Shown one piece after another: positions 25,105-34,500 of a DNA stretch of 64,000 bases. Source of the stretch: Actinotalea subterranea (lineage in GTDB: Bacteria > Actinomycetota > Actinomycetes > Actinomycetales > Cellulomonadaceae); contig NZ_VTTP01000002.1 in the NCBI RefSeq assembly GCF_008364845.1, forward strand, positions 1 to 64,000, in the 5' to 3' direction. The notes under the pieces were generated by a model. The model saw only the letters and a program-made list of their open reading frames with translations, was not told the DNA's origin and made no database searches. A program made the position numbers and the translations under genes. Position 1 is the first letter of the stretch; each line of letters opens with the position of its first letter.

Positions 25105-26229
25105 GTGCGACTGATCCTCGACGCCACGGCGATCCCTGCTGACCGAGGCGGCGTGGGTCGCTACGTCGACGCGCTGCTGCCCGCGCTCGCCGCGCAGGGG
25201 CTGGACCTCGTCGTCGTGTGCCAGGAGCGCGACGCCGCGGCGACGGCCGCGCTGGTCCCCGCCGCGGAGGTCGTGACCGCGCCGGCCGGGATCGCGCGCC
25301 GGCCGGTGCGCATGGCGTGGGAGCAGGCCGGCCTCCCGGCCCTCGTCCGGCGCACCCGCGCCGACGTGCTGCACAGCCCGCACTACACGCTGCCGCGTCT
25401 CGCGGCCGTCCCCACGGTCGTCACCCTGCACGACGCGACGTTCTTCAGCCACCCCGACCTCCACTCGCCCGTCAAGGCGCGCTTCTTCCGCGCGGCGATC
25501 CGTGGGGCCGTGCGCCGCGCCGCCGCGCTCGTCGTGCCGTCGGAGGCGACCCGCGACGAGGTGCGCCGCTACGCGGGCGGGGCGGCGGAGCGCTTCCACG
25601 TCGCCTACCACGGGGTCGACACCGAGATCTTCCACCCCGTCGACGAGTCGGAGAGCGCGCGCGTCCGCGCCTCCCTCGGCCTCGCCGACGAGGAGTACGT
25701 CGGCTTCCTCGGGACGCTCGAGCCGCGCAAGAACACGCCCGCGCTCATCCGCGGCTGGGTGCGCGCCGTCGAGGGCATGGACGCGCCACCCGCACTCGTC
25801 CTCGCCGGCGGACCCGGCTGGGACGAGGGCGTCGGCCCGGCCGTCGACGCCGTGCCCGCCCACCTGCGGGTGCTCCGCACCGGCTACCTGCCGCTCGACG
25901 ACCTCGCGGGCTTCCTGTCCGCGGCCCGCGTCGTCGCGTACCCCAGCCTCGGCGAGGGCTTCGGCCTGCCCGTGCTCGAGGCGATGGCGTGCGGCGCGGC
26001 GGTGCTCACGACGCGCGAGCTCTCGCTCCCGGAGGTCGGCGGCGACGCCGTCGCCTACTGCGGGACCGACGACACGTCGATCGCGACCGAGCTGCGCGCG
26101 CTGCTCGACGACGCGCCCCGACGCGCGGTGCTCGCCAGGGCGGCCGTCGAGCGCGCCGCCGGCTTCACGTGGGAGGCAGCCGCGGCCGTGCACGTCGAGG
26201 CGTACGAGCAGGCGCTGCGCAGCCGCTGA
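25105..26229 (+). CDS. GT4 family glycosyltransferase
   Basis: A 374-residue GT-B enzyme beginning MRLILDATAIPADRGGVGRYV, with the acceptor-side glycine loop GGVGRY. The donor domain has GFLGTLEPRKNTPALIRGW and the EX7E motif in EGFGLPVLEAMACG. GT4 enzymes with this N-terminus commonly use GDP-mannose or dTDP-rhamnose. The start rests on a -10 box six bases upstream. The gene is convergent with rmlC, only 21 bases away. It is a relative of the GT4 protein at 13282 (shared EPRKN and EGFGLP motifs), and both probably act on the same cell-wall glycan. Confidence 0.87.
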   Translation: MRLILDATAIPADRGGVGRYVDALLPALAAQGLDLVVVCQERDAAATAALVPAAEVVTAPAGIARRPVRMAWEQAGLPALVRRTRADVLHSPHYTLPRLAAVPTVVTLHDATFFSHPDLHSPVKARFFRAAIRGAVRRAAALVVPSEATRDEVRRYAGGAAERFHVAYHGVDTEIFHPVDESESARVRASLGLADEEYVGFLGTLEPRKNTPALIRGWVRAVEGMDAPPALVLAGGPGWDEGVGPAVDAVPAHLRVLRTGYLPLDDLAGFLSAARVVAYPSLGEGFGLPVLEAMACGAAVLTTRELSLPEVGGDAVAYCGTDDTSIATELRALLDDAPRRAVLARAAVERAAGFTWEAAAAVHVEAYEQALRSR

Positions 26230-26250
26230 GCCGGTGCCGGCCGCCGCCGC

Positions 26251-26871
26251 TCACTCGGCCGGGAGCGACTCCACGTAGGCACGCACCGCGTCGTGGTCCG
26301 GCAGCAGACCCGCAGCGACCGCCTCCGCGAGGCTGGGGGCGGCCTCGTCCTTGGCCGAGAGCTGCGGGACCAACGGTGACCCGTCCCGCGCCGTCGTCGG
26401 CCACACGATGCCCACCTGCGGGTCGAGCGGGTGGATGCCGTGCTCCCGGCCGGGCGCGTACGGCGTCGAGCACAGGTACAGCACGGTCGAGTCGTCCTCG
26501 AGCGAGATGAACGCGTGGCCCAGGCCCTCGGACAGGTACACGGCGCGCCGGTCCACGTCGTCGAGCAGCACGGTGTCCCACGTCGCGAACGTGGGCGAGC
26601 CCACCCGCAGGTCCACCACGACGTCGAGCACCGCGCCCTTGGCGCACGTCACGTACTTGGCCTGGCCGGGCGGGACGTCCGCGTAGTGGATCCCGCGCAG
26701 CACCCCCGCCGCGGAGACCGAGCAGTTCGCCTGCTGGAGGTCGAACGCGTGCCCCGTGGCCTCGCGGAAGGGCGCGCCCTGGAAGTACTCGAGGAAGACG
26801 CCGCGAGGGTCTCCGTGCTGCTTCGGGGTGATCTCCCAGGCGCCCGGGACCGCGAGCTCGCGGTACGTCAT
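26251..26871 (-). CDS. rmlC: dTDP-4-dehydrorhamnose 3,5-epimerase
   Basis: A 206-residue cupin enzyme that converts dTDP-4-keto-6-deoxy-D-glucose to the L-rhamnose precursor. It has FLEYFQGAPFREATGHAFDLQQANCSVSA, then VLRGIHYADVPPGQAKYV with the catalytic His, VLDVVVDLRVGSPTF, and YLSEGLGHAFISL with the active-site Gly-His-Ala. ATG 26871 is preceded by AGAGG. It is divergent from rmlD across 100 bases that hold two opposed -10 boxes. Length is within the family range (about 180-205). Confidence 0.93.
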   Translation of the reverse strand: MTYRELAVPGAWEITPKQHGDPRGVFLEYFQGAPFREATGHAFDLQQANCSVSAAGVLRGIHYADVPPGQAKYVTCAKGAVLDVVVDLRVGSPTFATWDTVLLDDVDRRAVYLSEGLGHAFISLEDDSTVLYLCSTPYAPGREHGIHPLDPQVGIVWPTTARDGSPLVPQLSAKDEAAPSLAEAVAAGLLPDHDAVRAYVESLPAE

Positions 26872-26903
26872 GGTGGTCCTCTCGTCCGGCAGGCAGTCGG
26901 GCA

Positions 26904-26909
26904 AGCCTA
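26904..26909 (-). promoter_or_regulatory. -10 box for rmlC
   Basis: TAGGCT on the minus strand lies about 33 bases before the rmlC ATG at 26871. It is ten bases from the opposed rmlD box, so both promoters share the same short control region. Confidence 0.45.
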
Positions 26910-26919
26910 CCGAGACCGC

Positions 26920-26925
26920 TACCCT
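26920..26925 (+). promoter_or_regulatory. -10 box for rmlD
   Basis: TACCCT lies about 46 bases before the rmlD GTG, giving a short leader with the GAGGAG ribosome site. It is back-to-back with the rmlC box. Confidence 0.45.
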
Positions 26926-26971
26926 GCAGTCGGCCGTGAGCGGCCGAGGACCACGACGACGAGGAGACGGT

Positions 26972-27841
26972 GTGCGCTGGTTGGTGGCGGGATCCAACGG
27001 GATGCTCGGGCAGGACCTCGTGGCGATGCTGCGTGAGCGCGGCCACGACGCCGAGGGCATCGACCGCGCCGAGGTGGACATCACCGACCCCGCCGCGACC
27101 GTCGACGTCGCGCGCGGGTTCGACGTGCTCGTGAACTGCGCCGCGCACACCGCCGTCGACGCGGCCGAGGAGGACGAGGGCTCCGCCTTCACGGTCAACG
27201 CCGTCGGCGCCGCGAACCTCGCACGCGCCGCGCACGCCGCGGGGGCGCGCATGGTCCAGATCTCGACGGACTACGTGTTCCCGGGCGACGCCACGGCCCC
27301 GTACGCGGAGGACGCGCCCATCGGGGCCCGCTCCGCCTACGGACGCACCAAGGCCGCGGGGGAGTGGGCCGTGCGCGCGGAGTGCCCCGACCACCTCGTG
27401 GTGCGCACGGCGTGGCTCTACGGCGCGCTCGGCGCGTGCTTCCCCAAGACGATCGTGCGCGTCGCACGGGAGCGGGGCGGGCTGGACGTCATCGCCGACC
27501 AGGTGGGCCAGCCGACCTGGACCCAGGACCTCGCCGACCTCGTGATCCGGCTCGTCGAGGCGCACGCGCCGTCGGGCACGTACCACGGCACGTCGTCGGG
27601 CAGCACGTCGTGGCACGGGTTCGCGCAGGCCGCCGTGGCAGCCGACGGGCTCGACCCGGCGATCGTGCGTGAGACGACGAGCGACGTGTACGTCCGCCCC
27701 GCGCCACGCCCCGCGTACTCGGTGCTCGGCCACGACGCCCTGCGCCGCGTCGGCGTCGAACCCATCGGCGACTGGGCCGCGCGCTGGGCGCAGGCCGCGC
27801 CGACCGTGCTGGCCGAGGTCACGCCGAGCGCGCCTGCCTGA
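26972..27841 (+). CDS. rmlD: dTDP-4-dehydrorhamnose reductase
   Basis: A 289-residue NAD(P)H-dependent reductase that makes dTDP-L-rhamnose. The cofactor loop is AGSNGMLGQDL (residues 6-16), then VDITDP, NCAAHTAVDAAEED, ISTDYVFPGD and the catalytic YGRTKAAGE (Tyr, Lys), followed by VVRTAWLYG, all diagnostic of RmlD. The start is GTG 26972, with GAGGAG three bases upstream. It converges on rmlA, with a duplicated 19-base repeat in between. rmlB, the 4,6-dehydratase that feeds this step, is not in the window. Confidence 0.94.
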   Translation: MRWLVAGSNGMLGQDLVAMLRERGHDAEGIDRAEVDITDPAATVDVARGFDVLVNCAAHTAVDAAEEDEGSAFTVNAVGAANLARAAHAAGARMVQISTDYVFPGDATAPYAEDAPIGARSAYGRTKAAGEWAVRAECPDHLVVRTAWLYGALGACFPKTIVRVARERGGLDVIADQVGQPTWTQDLADLVIRLVEAHAPSGTYHGTSSGSTSWHGFAQAAVAADGLDPAIVRETTSDVYVRPAPRPAYSVLGHDALRRVGVEPIGDWAARWAQAAPTVLAEVTPSAPA

Positions 27842-27855
27842 CGCCGCCGCGCCGT

Positions 27856-27893
27856 CCCGTCAGAGGCCTGCGGGCCCGTCAGAGGCCTGCGGG
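27856..27893. repeat. 19-bp tandem repeat between convergent rmlD and rmlA
   Basis: Two identical 19-base copies (27856-27874, 27875-27893). Each contains an AGGCC/GGCCT inverted repeat with a TGCG loop, so the pair can form two small hairpins and may be a bidirectional terminator in the 104-base convergent gap. Confidence 0.8.
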
Positions 27894-27945
27894 CCTGTGA
27901 CGGGACCGGCAGCGCCGTGCGGTTCAGCGCCGTGCGAGGGTTCGG

Positions 27946-28815
27946 TCAGCGCTCGGTCTCGAGCAGGCTCAGCAGGTAGCTGCCGTAGCCCGACTTCACG
28001 AGGACCTCGGCGCGCGCGCGCAGGTCCTCGTCGCTCAGGAAGCCCTTGCGCCAGGCGACCTCCTCCGGCGAGCCGATCTTGAGGCCCTGGCGGTGCTCGA
28101 CGGTGCGCACGTAGTCGGACGCCTCGAGCAACGAGTCGAACGTCCCCGTGTCGAGCCATGCGGTGCCGCGCGGCAGGACCTCGACCTGCAGGCGCCCCTG
28201 CTCGAGGTACACGCGGTTGACGTCCGTGATCTCGTACTCGCCGCGCGCCGACGGCGCGAGGTCCCGCGCGATCGCGACGACGTCGTTGTCGTAGAAGTAC
28301 AGGCCCGGCACGGCGTAGCTGCTCTTGGGCCGCGCGGGCTTCTCCTCGAGCGACAGCGCACGGCCGTCGGCGTCGAACTCCACGACGCCGTAGCTCGTCG
28401 GGTCGGCGACCCGGTACGCGAAGACCGCTCCGCCGTCGATGTGCTCGAACCGCTCGAGACGGGTGCCGAGGCCGGGGCCGTAGAAGATGTTGTCGCCCAG
28501 CACCAGCGCGGCCGAGTCGTCGCCCACGAAGTCGGCGCCGAGCACGAAGGCCTGCGCGAGCCCGTTCGGCACGGCCTGCACCGTGTAGCTGATCGAGATG
28601 CCGAACTGGGAGCCGTCGCCCAGGAGCCGGTGGAACTGCTCGGCGTCGTGCGGGGTCGTGATCACCAGCACGTCGCGGATGCCCGCGAGGATGAGGGTCG
28701 ACAACGGGTAGTAGATCATCGGCTTGTCGTAGACAGGCACGAGCTGCTTGCTGACGCCGAGGGTGATCGGGTGCAGGCGCGTCCCTGAGCCCCCCGCCAG
28801 GATGATTCCTCGCAT
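27946..28815 (-). CDS. rmlA: glucose-1-phosphate thymidylyltransferase
   Basis: A 289-residue nucleotidyltransferase that joins dTTP and glucose-1-phosphate to give dTDP-glucose, the first step for both dTDP-rhamnose and the dTDP-amino sugar suggested at 7291-10705. The N-terminal signature is [16 protein letters not shown] with the loop GGSGTR and Lys in [26 protein letters not shown] and the catalytic Asp region GVVEFDADG follow. Length matches RmlA (about 290). It is transcribed leftward from a 107-base gap that it shares with manA. Confidence 0.94.
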   Translation of the reverse strand: MRGIILAGGSGTRLHPITLGVSKQLVPVYDKPMIYYPLSTLILAGIRDVLVITTPHDAEQFHRLLGDGSQFGISISYTVQAVPNGLAQAFVLGADFVGDDSAALVLGDNIFYGPGLGTRLERFEHIDGGAVFAYRVADPTSYGVVEFDADGRALSLEEKPARPKSSYAVPGLYFYDNDVVAIARDLAPSARGEYEITDVNRVYLEQGRLQVEVLPRGTAWLDTGTFDSLLEASDYVRTVEHRQGLKIGSPEEVAWRKGFLSDEDLRARAEVLVKSGYGSYLLSLLETER

Positions 28816-28882
28816 GGTGGGTCAGTGTGTCGCACCCGGTGCCGTCCTGACGAATCGCACGTGGCGGGCGCCGACCCGTGGA

Positions 28883-28888
28883 TATCAT
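28883..28888 (+). promoter_or_regulatory. -10 box for manA
   Basis: TATCAT is one of the best TATAAT matches in the window. It would start a leader of about 28 bases with GAGG before GTG 28923. An in-frame GTG at 28878 precedes the box and is rejected. Confidence 0.45.
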
Positions 28889-28922
28889 CCCCTGGACCCG
28901 TCGCCGACTCGCCGAGGTGCTC

Positions 28923-30119
28923 GTGCACGTCCTGACCCCCCACCTGCAGCACTACGCGTGGGGCTCCACCGACGCGATCCCCGACCTGCTCGGGCTGACG
29001 CGCACCGGCGCCCCCGTCGCCGAGTGCTGGATGGGCGCCCACCCGAGCGGCCCGTCGGGCGTCGGCACCAACCCGGGCCTGCGCACCCTGGACCGCCTGA
29101 TCGCGGCCGACCCCGAGGGTGCGCTGGGGGACGACGTCGTCGCGAGGTTCGGCACGACCCTGCCGTACCTGCTCAAGGTCATCGCCGCGGACGGGCCGCT
29201 GTCCCTCCAGGTCCACCCGAACATCGAGCGCGCCCGCGTCGGCTTCGAGCTCGAGGAGGCCGCGGGCATCCCCGTCGACGCCCCGCACCGCAACTACCGC
29301 GACCGCAACCACAAGCCCGAGCTCGTGTACGCGCTGACCCCGTTCGAGGCGCTCTGCGGCTTCCGGGCCCCCCGGCGCGCCGCGGAGCTGCTCGCGGGCC
29401 TGGACGCGCCGCTCACGCGCTCGCTGGCTCGCGTCCTGCGCGCGGCGCCGTCCTACGAGGGCATCCGGACGGCGTTCCGCCAGCTCCTCGAGCCCGAGAC
29501 GCGCCCGTCGGCCGAGGCCGTCGCGGAGGTCGTCGAGGCGTGCCGACGCCGGCTCCTCGACGGCTCGCCCTCGCCGCGCGTCGACCGCACCGTCGTCCTC
29601 CTCGCGGAGACGTACCCGGGCGACCCGGGCGTCGTGACGTCGCTGCTGCTCAACCCCGTCACGCTCGAGCCCGGCGACGCGATGTTCGTCCCGGCCGGCG
29701 GCGTGCACGCGTACCTGCGCGGGGTCGGCGTCGAGATCATGGCGAGCTCGGACAACGTGCTCCGCGCGGGGCTCACGTCCAAGCACGTCGACATCACCGA
29801 GCTCCTCGCGAACGTCGACTACGTCGCGGCACCGCCGATCCGCATCGCACCCGAGATCTTCCACGGCGCGACGCGCGTCTTCTACGCGCCCGTCGACGAC
29901 TTCGAGCTGTCCGTGACGACCGTGGACGACGCGGACCGGCACCCGCTGCCCGGCCGCGGCCCGCGCATCCTGCTCTGCCTGGACGGCGAGCTGACGATCA
30001 CCGCCGCGGGCGACGGCGGCATCACGCTCAAGCGCGGGGAGTCGGCGTTCGCGTCGGCGCTCGACGGGCCCCTGAGCGTGTGGGGCCGGGGCTCCCTCGT
30101 GCAGGCGGACGTGCCCTGA
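28923..30119 (+). CDS. manA: mannose-6-phosphate isomerase, class I
   Basis: A 398-residue type I phosphomannose isomerase that interconverts fructose-6-phosphate and mannose-6-phosphate with a catalytic zinc. Visible: HLQHYAWGS near the N-terminus, APVAECWMGAHPSGPS, the zinc ligands in SLQVHPN and NHKPELVYAL, and PGDAMFVPAGGVHAYLRG with the third His. GTG 28923 was chosen because GAGG stands five bases upstream and homologues begin at VHVLTPHLQHYAWG. With ManB (39266) it supplies mannose-1-phosphate for GDP-mannose. Clustering with manB matches the mycobacterial order. Confidence 0.93.
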   Translation: MHVLTPHLQHYAWGSTDAIPDLLGLTRTGAPVAECWMGAHPSGPSGVGTNPGLRTLDRLIAADPEGALGDDVVARFGTTLPYLLKVIAADGPLSLQVHPNIERARVGFELEEAAGIPVDAPHRNYRDRNHKPELVYALTPFEALCGFRAPRRAAELLAGLDAPLTRSLARVLRAAPSYEGIRTAFRQLLEPETRPSAEAVAEVVEACRRRLLDGSPSPRVDRTVVLLAETYPGDPGVVTSLLLNPVTLEPGDAMFVPAGGVHAYLRGVGVEIMASSDNVLRAGLTSKHVDITELLANVDYVAAPPIRIAPEIFHGATRVFYAPVDDFELSVTTVDDADRHPLPGRGPRILLCLDGELTITAAGDGGITLKRGESAFASALDGPLSVWGRGSLVQADVP

Positions 30120-30124
30120 CGCGC

Positions 30125-30160
30125 CCCTGACCTGCCCTGACCTGCCCTGACCTGCCCTGA
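30125..30160. repeat. 10-bp tandem repeat after manA
   Basis: Three exact copies of CCTGCCCTGA (30131-30160) with a partial copy before them. The repeat lies in the 58-base gap between the convergent manA and the AMP-binding-like gene. It has no clear hairpin; slippage-type variation in copy number between strains is likely. Confidence 0.75.
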
Positions 30161-30177
30161 GCCGGACGGGCCGTCGG

Positions 30178-30945
30178 TCAGCCGGTGACGCGCTCGGTCG
30201 CGAGCAGGCGCGCCAGGCGCTCCGGGTCGCCTGCCAGCTCGACGCCCACCTCGGGCGCGCACAGGACGAGCGAGCCGTCCGCGCGCCAGGCCGCGAGCGC
30301 GTCGCCGAGCGCCGCCAGGGGTGCGGCAGAGGCGTGCCACCGGCGGGGCTGGTCGCCGTCCGGCGCCGGGGTGGGCCACCCGAGGAGCTCGCGATGGCGC
30401 ACGAGGACGCCCGCGGCCTCGAGCGCGGGCTGCTCGGGGTCCGTCGGCGGCACCCAGCCGAGCGCGTCCCCGTAGGTCATCACCGCCGCGGCCGCGTCGG
30501 TCGCCCCCGGCGGCAGGTCGCCGTCGAAGCGACGCGCCAGGGCGGGCAGCGCGACGGCCACCACCTCCGCCCCGGTCTCGGCGTACGCGCCGGGACGGTC
30601 GGTCACCACGACGTCGACGCCCGCGGCCTCGGCAGGGCCGACGGTGCGTGCCTCGCCCGTCCCGGGCAGGACGACCGTCGCACCCACCCGCCAGGCGGCG
30701 AGCGCCCAGACGAGCGTCCGCCAGTGCGGGGGGAGGTCGAGCAGCACCCGGGTCCCGGGGGCGGCGTCGTACTCCTCGAGGAGGAGGTTCGACGTCTTGG
30801 AGACCCAGTTGTCGAGCACGTGCCCGGACAGCTCGGTGCGCTCGCCCCCTGGCCCGTACCAGGTGAGGCGGGGGCGACCGGGATCAGCCTTGAGCAGGTC
30901 CATCAGGGTGGCGACGTCGGTGGGGCGGGACAGGTCGGTGCGCAC
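30178..30945 (-). CDS. TIGR03089-type protein (truncated AMP-binding-like)
   Basis: A 255-residue protein resembling the N-terminal part of acyl-adenylate-forming enzymes: RLTWYGPGGERTELSG, LDNWVSKTSNLL, LDLPPHWRTLVWALAAWRVGATVVL. It lacks the ATP-binding STG-type loop and the C-terminal domain, so it is not a complete ligase; the family is a known actinobacterial group near whiB2 and manB. A TACGCT -10 box six bases before the GTG at 30945 fixes the start and implies a leaderless transcript. Function is unknown. Confidence 0.8.
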   Translation of the reverse strand: MRTDLSRPTDVATLMDLLKADPGRPRLTWYGPGGERTELSGHVLDNWVSKTSNLLLEEYDAAPGTRVLLDLPPHWRTLVWALAAWRVGATVVLPGTGEARTVGPAEAAGVDVVVTDRPGAYAETGAEVVAVALPALARRFDGDLPPGATDAAAAVMTYGDALGWVPPTDPEQPALEAAGVLVRHRELLGWPTPAPDGDQPRRWHASAAPLAALGDALAAWRADGSLVLCAPEVGVELAGDPERLARLLATERVTG

Positions 30946-30951
30946 GCCCCA

Positions 30952-30957
30952 AGCGTA
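30952..30957 (-). promoter_or_regulatory. -10 box for the TIGR03089-type gene (leaderless)
   Basis: TACGCT on the minus strand, with six bases to GTG 30945 and no ribosome-binding site. Confidence 0.5.
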
Positions 30958-31066
30958 GGCGCGAGGCCGAGGGGGCCATTTCGGGCATAGCGGGCGGCCA
31001 TCCGCCCGTTGTCGGCATTTCACCCGCTCGGGTGTCCGCGGTGGCGATGATCTAACACATCCCGGC

Positions 31067-31095
31067 TTGACTCTCGTGGACGACACGCGTGTAAT
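31067..31095 (+). promoter_or_regulatory. consensus-like sigma promoter of whiB2
   Basis: TTGACT (31067-31072), a 17-base spacer and TGTAAT (31090-31095) form the most canonical housekeeping promoter in the window. It would start an mRNA near 31102 with an untranslated leader of about 96 bases before the whiB2 ATG at 31198. The surrounding 252-base gap is noticeably less GC-rich and holds no other gene. Confidence 0.65.
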
Positions 31096-31197
31096 TCCAT
31101 CAATGCAGTTCGTGAACTCAAGGAGTCGCGGGCTGCGACGGCGGAGGATCGAGCGGCAACCCTGAGGGGCACCGAGGCGGGCACGGAGGCTCTGAAC

Positions 31198-31521
31198 ATG
31201 TGGAACTTGCTCAACGACGATGCAGCGTTCCCGACCGACCATGCACGCCCGTCCGAGGTCGCGCCCGTCGTCCCTCTCTTCGGCACCCCCGAGGACGACG
31301 CGGTCATGGGGTGGCAGGAGCGGGCCCTGTGCGCGCAGACCGACCCGGAGGCGTTCTTCCCTGAGAAGGGCGGCTCGACGCGCGAGGCCAAGAAGGTCTG
31401 CACCGGCTGCGAGGTCCGCGCCGAGTGCCTCGAGTACGCGCTGGCCAACGACGAGCGGTTCGGCATCTGGGGCGGCCTGTCCGAGCGCGAGCGCCGCAAG
31501 CTCAAGAAGCGCGTCGTTTGA
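31198..31521 (+). CDS. whiB2: WhiB-family iron-sulfur transcriptional regulator
   Basis: A 107-residue Wbl protein. The four cluster-binding cysteines are C45, C68, C71 and C77 (CxxC plus outer pair), followed by the GIWGG turn (89-93) and a basic C-terminus (ERERRKLKKR) that contacts DNA. The length and the position near manB, DUF3499 and the metallopeptidase-family gene match WhiB2/WhmD, the regulator of septation and cell division in mycobacteria; the symbol rests on that synteny. A GGAGG eight bases before the ATG and a strong promoter 100 bases upstream suggest high expression. Confidence 0.92.
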   Translation: MWNLLNDDAAFPTDHARPSEVAPVVPLFGTPEDDAVMGWQERALCAQTDPEAFFPEKGGSTREAKKVCTGCEVRAECLEYALANDERFGIWGGLSERERRKLKKRVV

Positions 31522-31551
31522 CTGCGCCCGCGTGGCGCATGATGGGACCCG

Positions 31552-34500
31552 ATGACTGAGGCTCGCACGCAGGCGACGACGCCCGACGGCCGGCCCCCGA
31601 CGGTCGAGGTCACCGCCGTCGTCGTCACCCGCGGAGTCACCGAGTACCTCCCCGACACCCTCGCGGCGCTGGCCGCCGGGACGCGCCCGCCGCAGCGCGT
31701 CGTGGTCGTCGACGCCGCGCACACCGACGACGCCGCACAGCCGGGCGAGCTCGACGCCCTCGTCGCACCCCTGCGCGACGTCACCCACGTGACGGTGACA
31801 ACAGCCTCGGCGGCCCGCACGTTCGGCCACGCGGTCCGCACCGGCCTGGACCAGGTCCACGCGCCCGGGGGCGGCTGGCTCTGGCTCCTGCACGACGACA
31901 GCGCCCCGGCGCCCACCGCCCTCGCCCAGCTCCTGCGCGCCGTCGAGGTCGCACCCTCCGTGGCCGTGGCCGGCTGCAAGCAGCACACGTGGTCGGGGCC
32001 CGTGCGCGTCCTCGAGGTCGGCCTCGCGACGTCGCGCTTCGGCCGCCGGATGACGGGGCTCGAGGAGCCCGAGGTCGACCAAGGCCAGCACGACGGTCGC
32101 GACGACGTGCTCGCCGTCGGGGTCGCGGGCGCCCTCGTGCGGCGAGACGTGTGGGAGACGCTCGGGGGGACGGACCCGGCCCTCGGACCGTACGGGGACG
32201 GCCTCGACCTGTGCCGCCGGGCCCGGCTCGCCGGTCACCGCGTCATCGTGGTCCCCGGTGCCGTCGTGCGGCACGCCCAGGCGTCGCTCGGCCTGCCGGT
32301 CGGCGGCGCCGTCCTCAACCGGTCCGGCTGGGACGCCCGCCGCTCGGCGCAGGCCAGGCGCGAGGCGTACCTCCACGCCCAGCTCGTCCACGTCCCCCTC
32401 GGGCTCGTCCCGGTCGTGAGCCTGCTCGCCGTCGTCAGCGGCCTCGTCCGGGCGCTCGCGCGCTTCGTGACCAAGGAGCCGCACCTCGTCGTCGCCGAGC
32501 TCGCCGCACCCTGGCGGGTCCTCGCACGGCCCGGCCGGGTCGTTGCCGCACGCCGCAGGGCGACGGCCACGCGCAGGCTGCCGCGCAGGTCGCTGCGACC
32601 GCTCGAGGCCAGCTGGCGCGACGTGGTGCGGCAGGAGCGCGACCGCAGGCTCACGGCGGCCGAGCGGCGCCGGGTGCGGCAGGCACCGAGCGAGCTCGAG
32701 GTCGCCGAGCTCGCGGCGCTGCGGACCCGGCGACGGGTGACGCTCGCGGCAGTCGTGGTTGCCGCCGTGAGCCTCACGGCGCTCGTCGTGGGCCCCCTCG
32801 TCACGCGCGTCCTGGCGGGGGAGCGGCTGACCGGCGGGTCCCTGCCGTTCGGCGACGCGGACCTCGGCGAGCTGTGGGCCGCCGCCACGTCGGGCTGGGT
32901 CCCGGGCGGGCTCGGCGCCGCCGGGCCCACGGACCCACTGCTCCTCGCGCTCTCGCCGCTGACCGCCCTGACCGGGACCCTCGGCGGGGCGGGCGCGCTC
33001 GTGATGCTCGGGGCGCTCGTGCTCGCCGCCCTCGGCGCGTGGTTCGCCGCCGGCGCCGTCACACGCTCCGTCGGGCTGCGCTCGTGGGCGGCCCTCGTCT
33101 GGGTGGCCGCCCCGGCCCTCCTCCTGGGCATCGACCAGGTTCGCCTGGGCGCCGTCCTCGCGCACGTCATGCTGCCGTGGGTGGCGCTCGGCGTCGCACG
33201 CGCGATCGGCGTGGCGCGGGTGGACGCGGTCGAGTCCGGGCTCGTGGGCGCCCAGCGCCTCGGCGTCGTGCACCGGTCCGTCGCGCTGCACGAGTCCGGA
33301 CGGGCCCGTGCGCAGGCTCGGTGGGACGCGGAGGAGACCGGCGAGCTGCCGCTCCCGCCGCCGCGGGACGACGAGCCCGACCTGGTCGTGGACCGTGGCG
33401 TCCTCGAACGGGAGCCCCACGAGGAGGGGGCTGACGCTCCGGAGCCCCGCTCGCCGCAGGACCTGCCGCTGGACCGCCTGCCGTCCGAGTGGCTGCCGTC
33501 CGAACGTGTGCGCTCGGACCGGGCGCTGCCGGACGCGCCGCCGACGGAGCCCGGACCGGTGCTGCGCGCGGTCGCGGCCGTGCGCACCGCCGAGCCGTCT
33601 CTCGCCGCCGCCGCCGGCGCGGGGCTCGCGTTCGCCGTCGCGGTCGCCGGCGCGCCCGTGCTCCTGCCCTTCGGCATCCTCGCGCTGCTCGTCGTCGCGG
33701 TGCCCGCGCGGCGGCGTCGGCGCCTCGTGTGGGTGGCGCTCCCGGCCCTGGTGCTGCAGGGGCCCATGGTCGTCGAGGCGGTCCGGACCTGGTCCACGGG
33801 CGGCTGGCGCCTGCTGCTCGCCGACCCCGGTCTGCCCGTGGCGTCGACCGCGGCACCCGCGTGGCAGCAGCTGCTCGGCTGGCCCGTCGACGCCGCCGCG
33901 ACCCTCGACGGGCCGTGGACCGGGCTGCCCGACCCCTGGCCGCTCGTCGTGCCGCTCGCCTGCACGGGTGTCGTGGCGATGCTCGCGGTCCTCGCGCTCG
34001 CCGTCGGCGCCCCCCGCGCGCGGGGCATCCGTGCCGCCTGGCTCGTCGCCGCTACCGGGCTCGCCGCCGCGGTCGCCGCCGGCGCCGTCGAGGTCGCGAT
34101 CGCCGACGGCTCGACGCCGGCGGGCGACCCGCTCGGCCCGACCACCGTGCTCACGGCCGCCTGGGCCGGGCCAGGGACGAGCCTCGCGCTCCTCGGCCTC
34201 CTCGCCGCCGCGCTCGCGGGCGCGAGCGGGGTGCGCGCCGCCATGGCGCATGCCACCTTCGGGTGGCGGCAGGTCGGTGCGGCCGCGCTCGTCGTCGTCG
34301 CCGTCGCGGGTCCGGGTCTGCTCCTCGGCACGTGGACGTGGCAGGCCCGCACCGGTGACGGGCCCGCCCTGCGCACCTCGGGCGTCGCCGTGGTGCCCGC
34401 CGTCGGCAGACAGATGCAGGACGGGCCGGACGGCGCACGCGTGCTCTCCCTGAGCGTTGACGCGAACGGCGACGTCGAGGCGACCCTGCTCCGGCACGAC

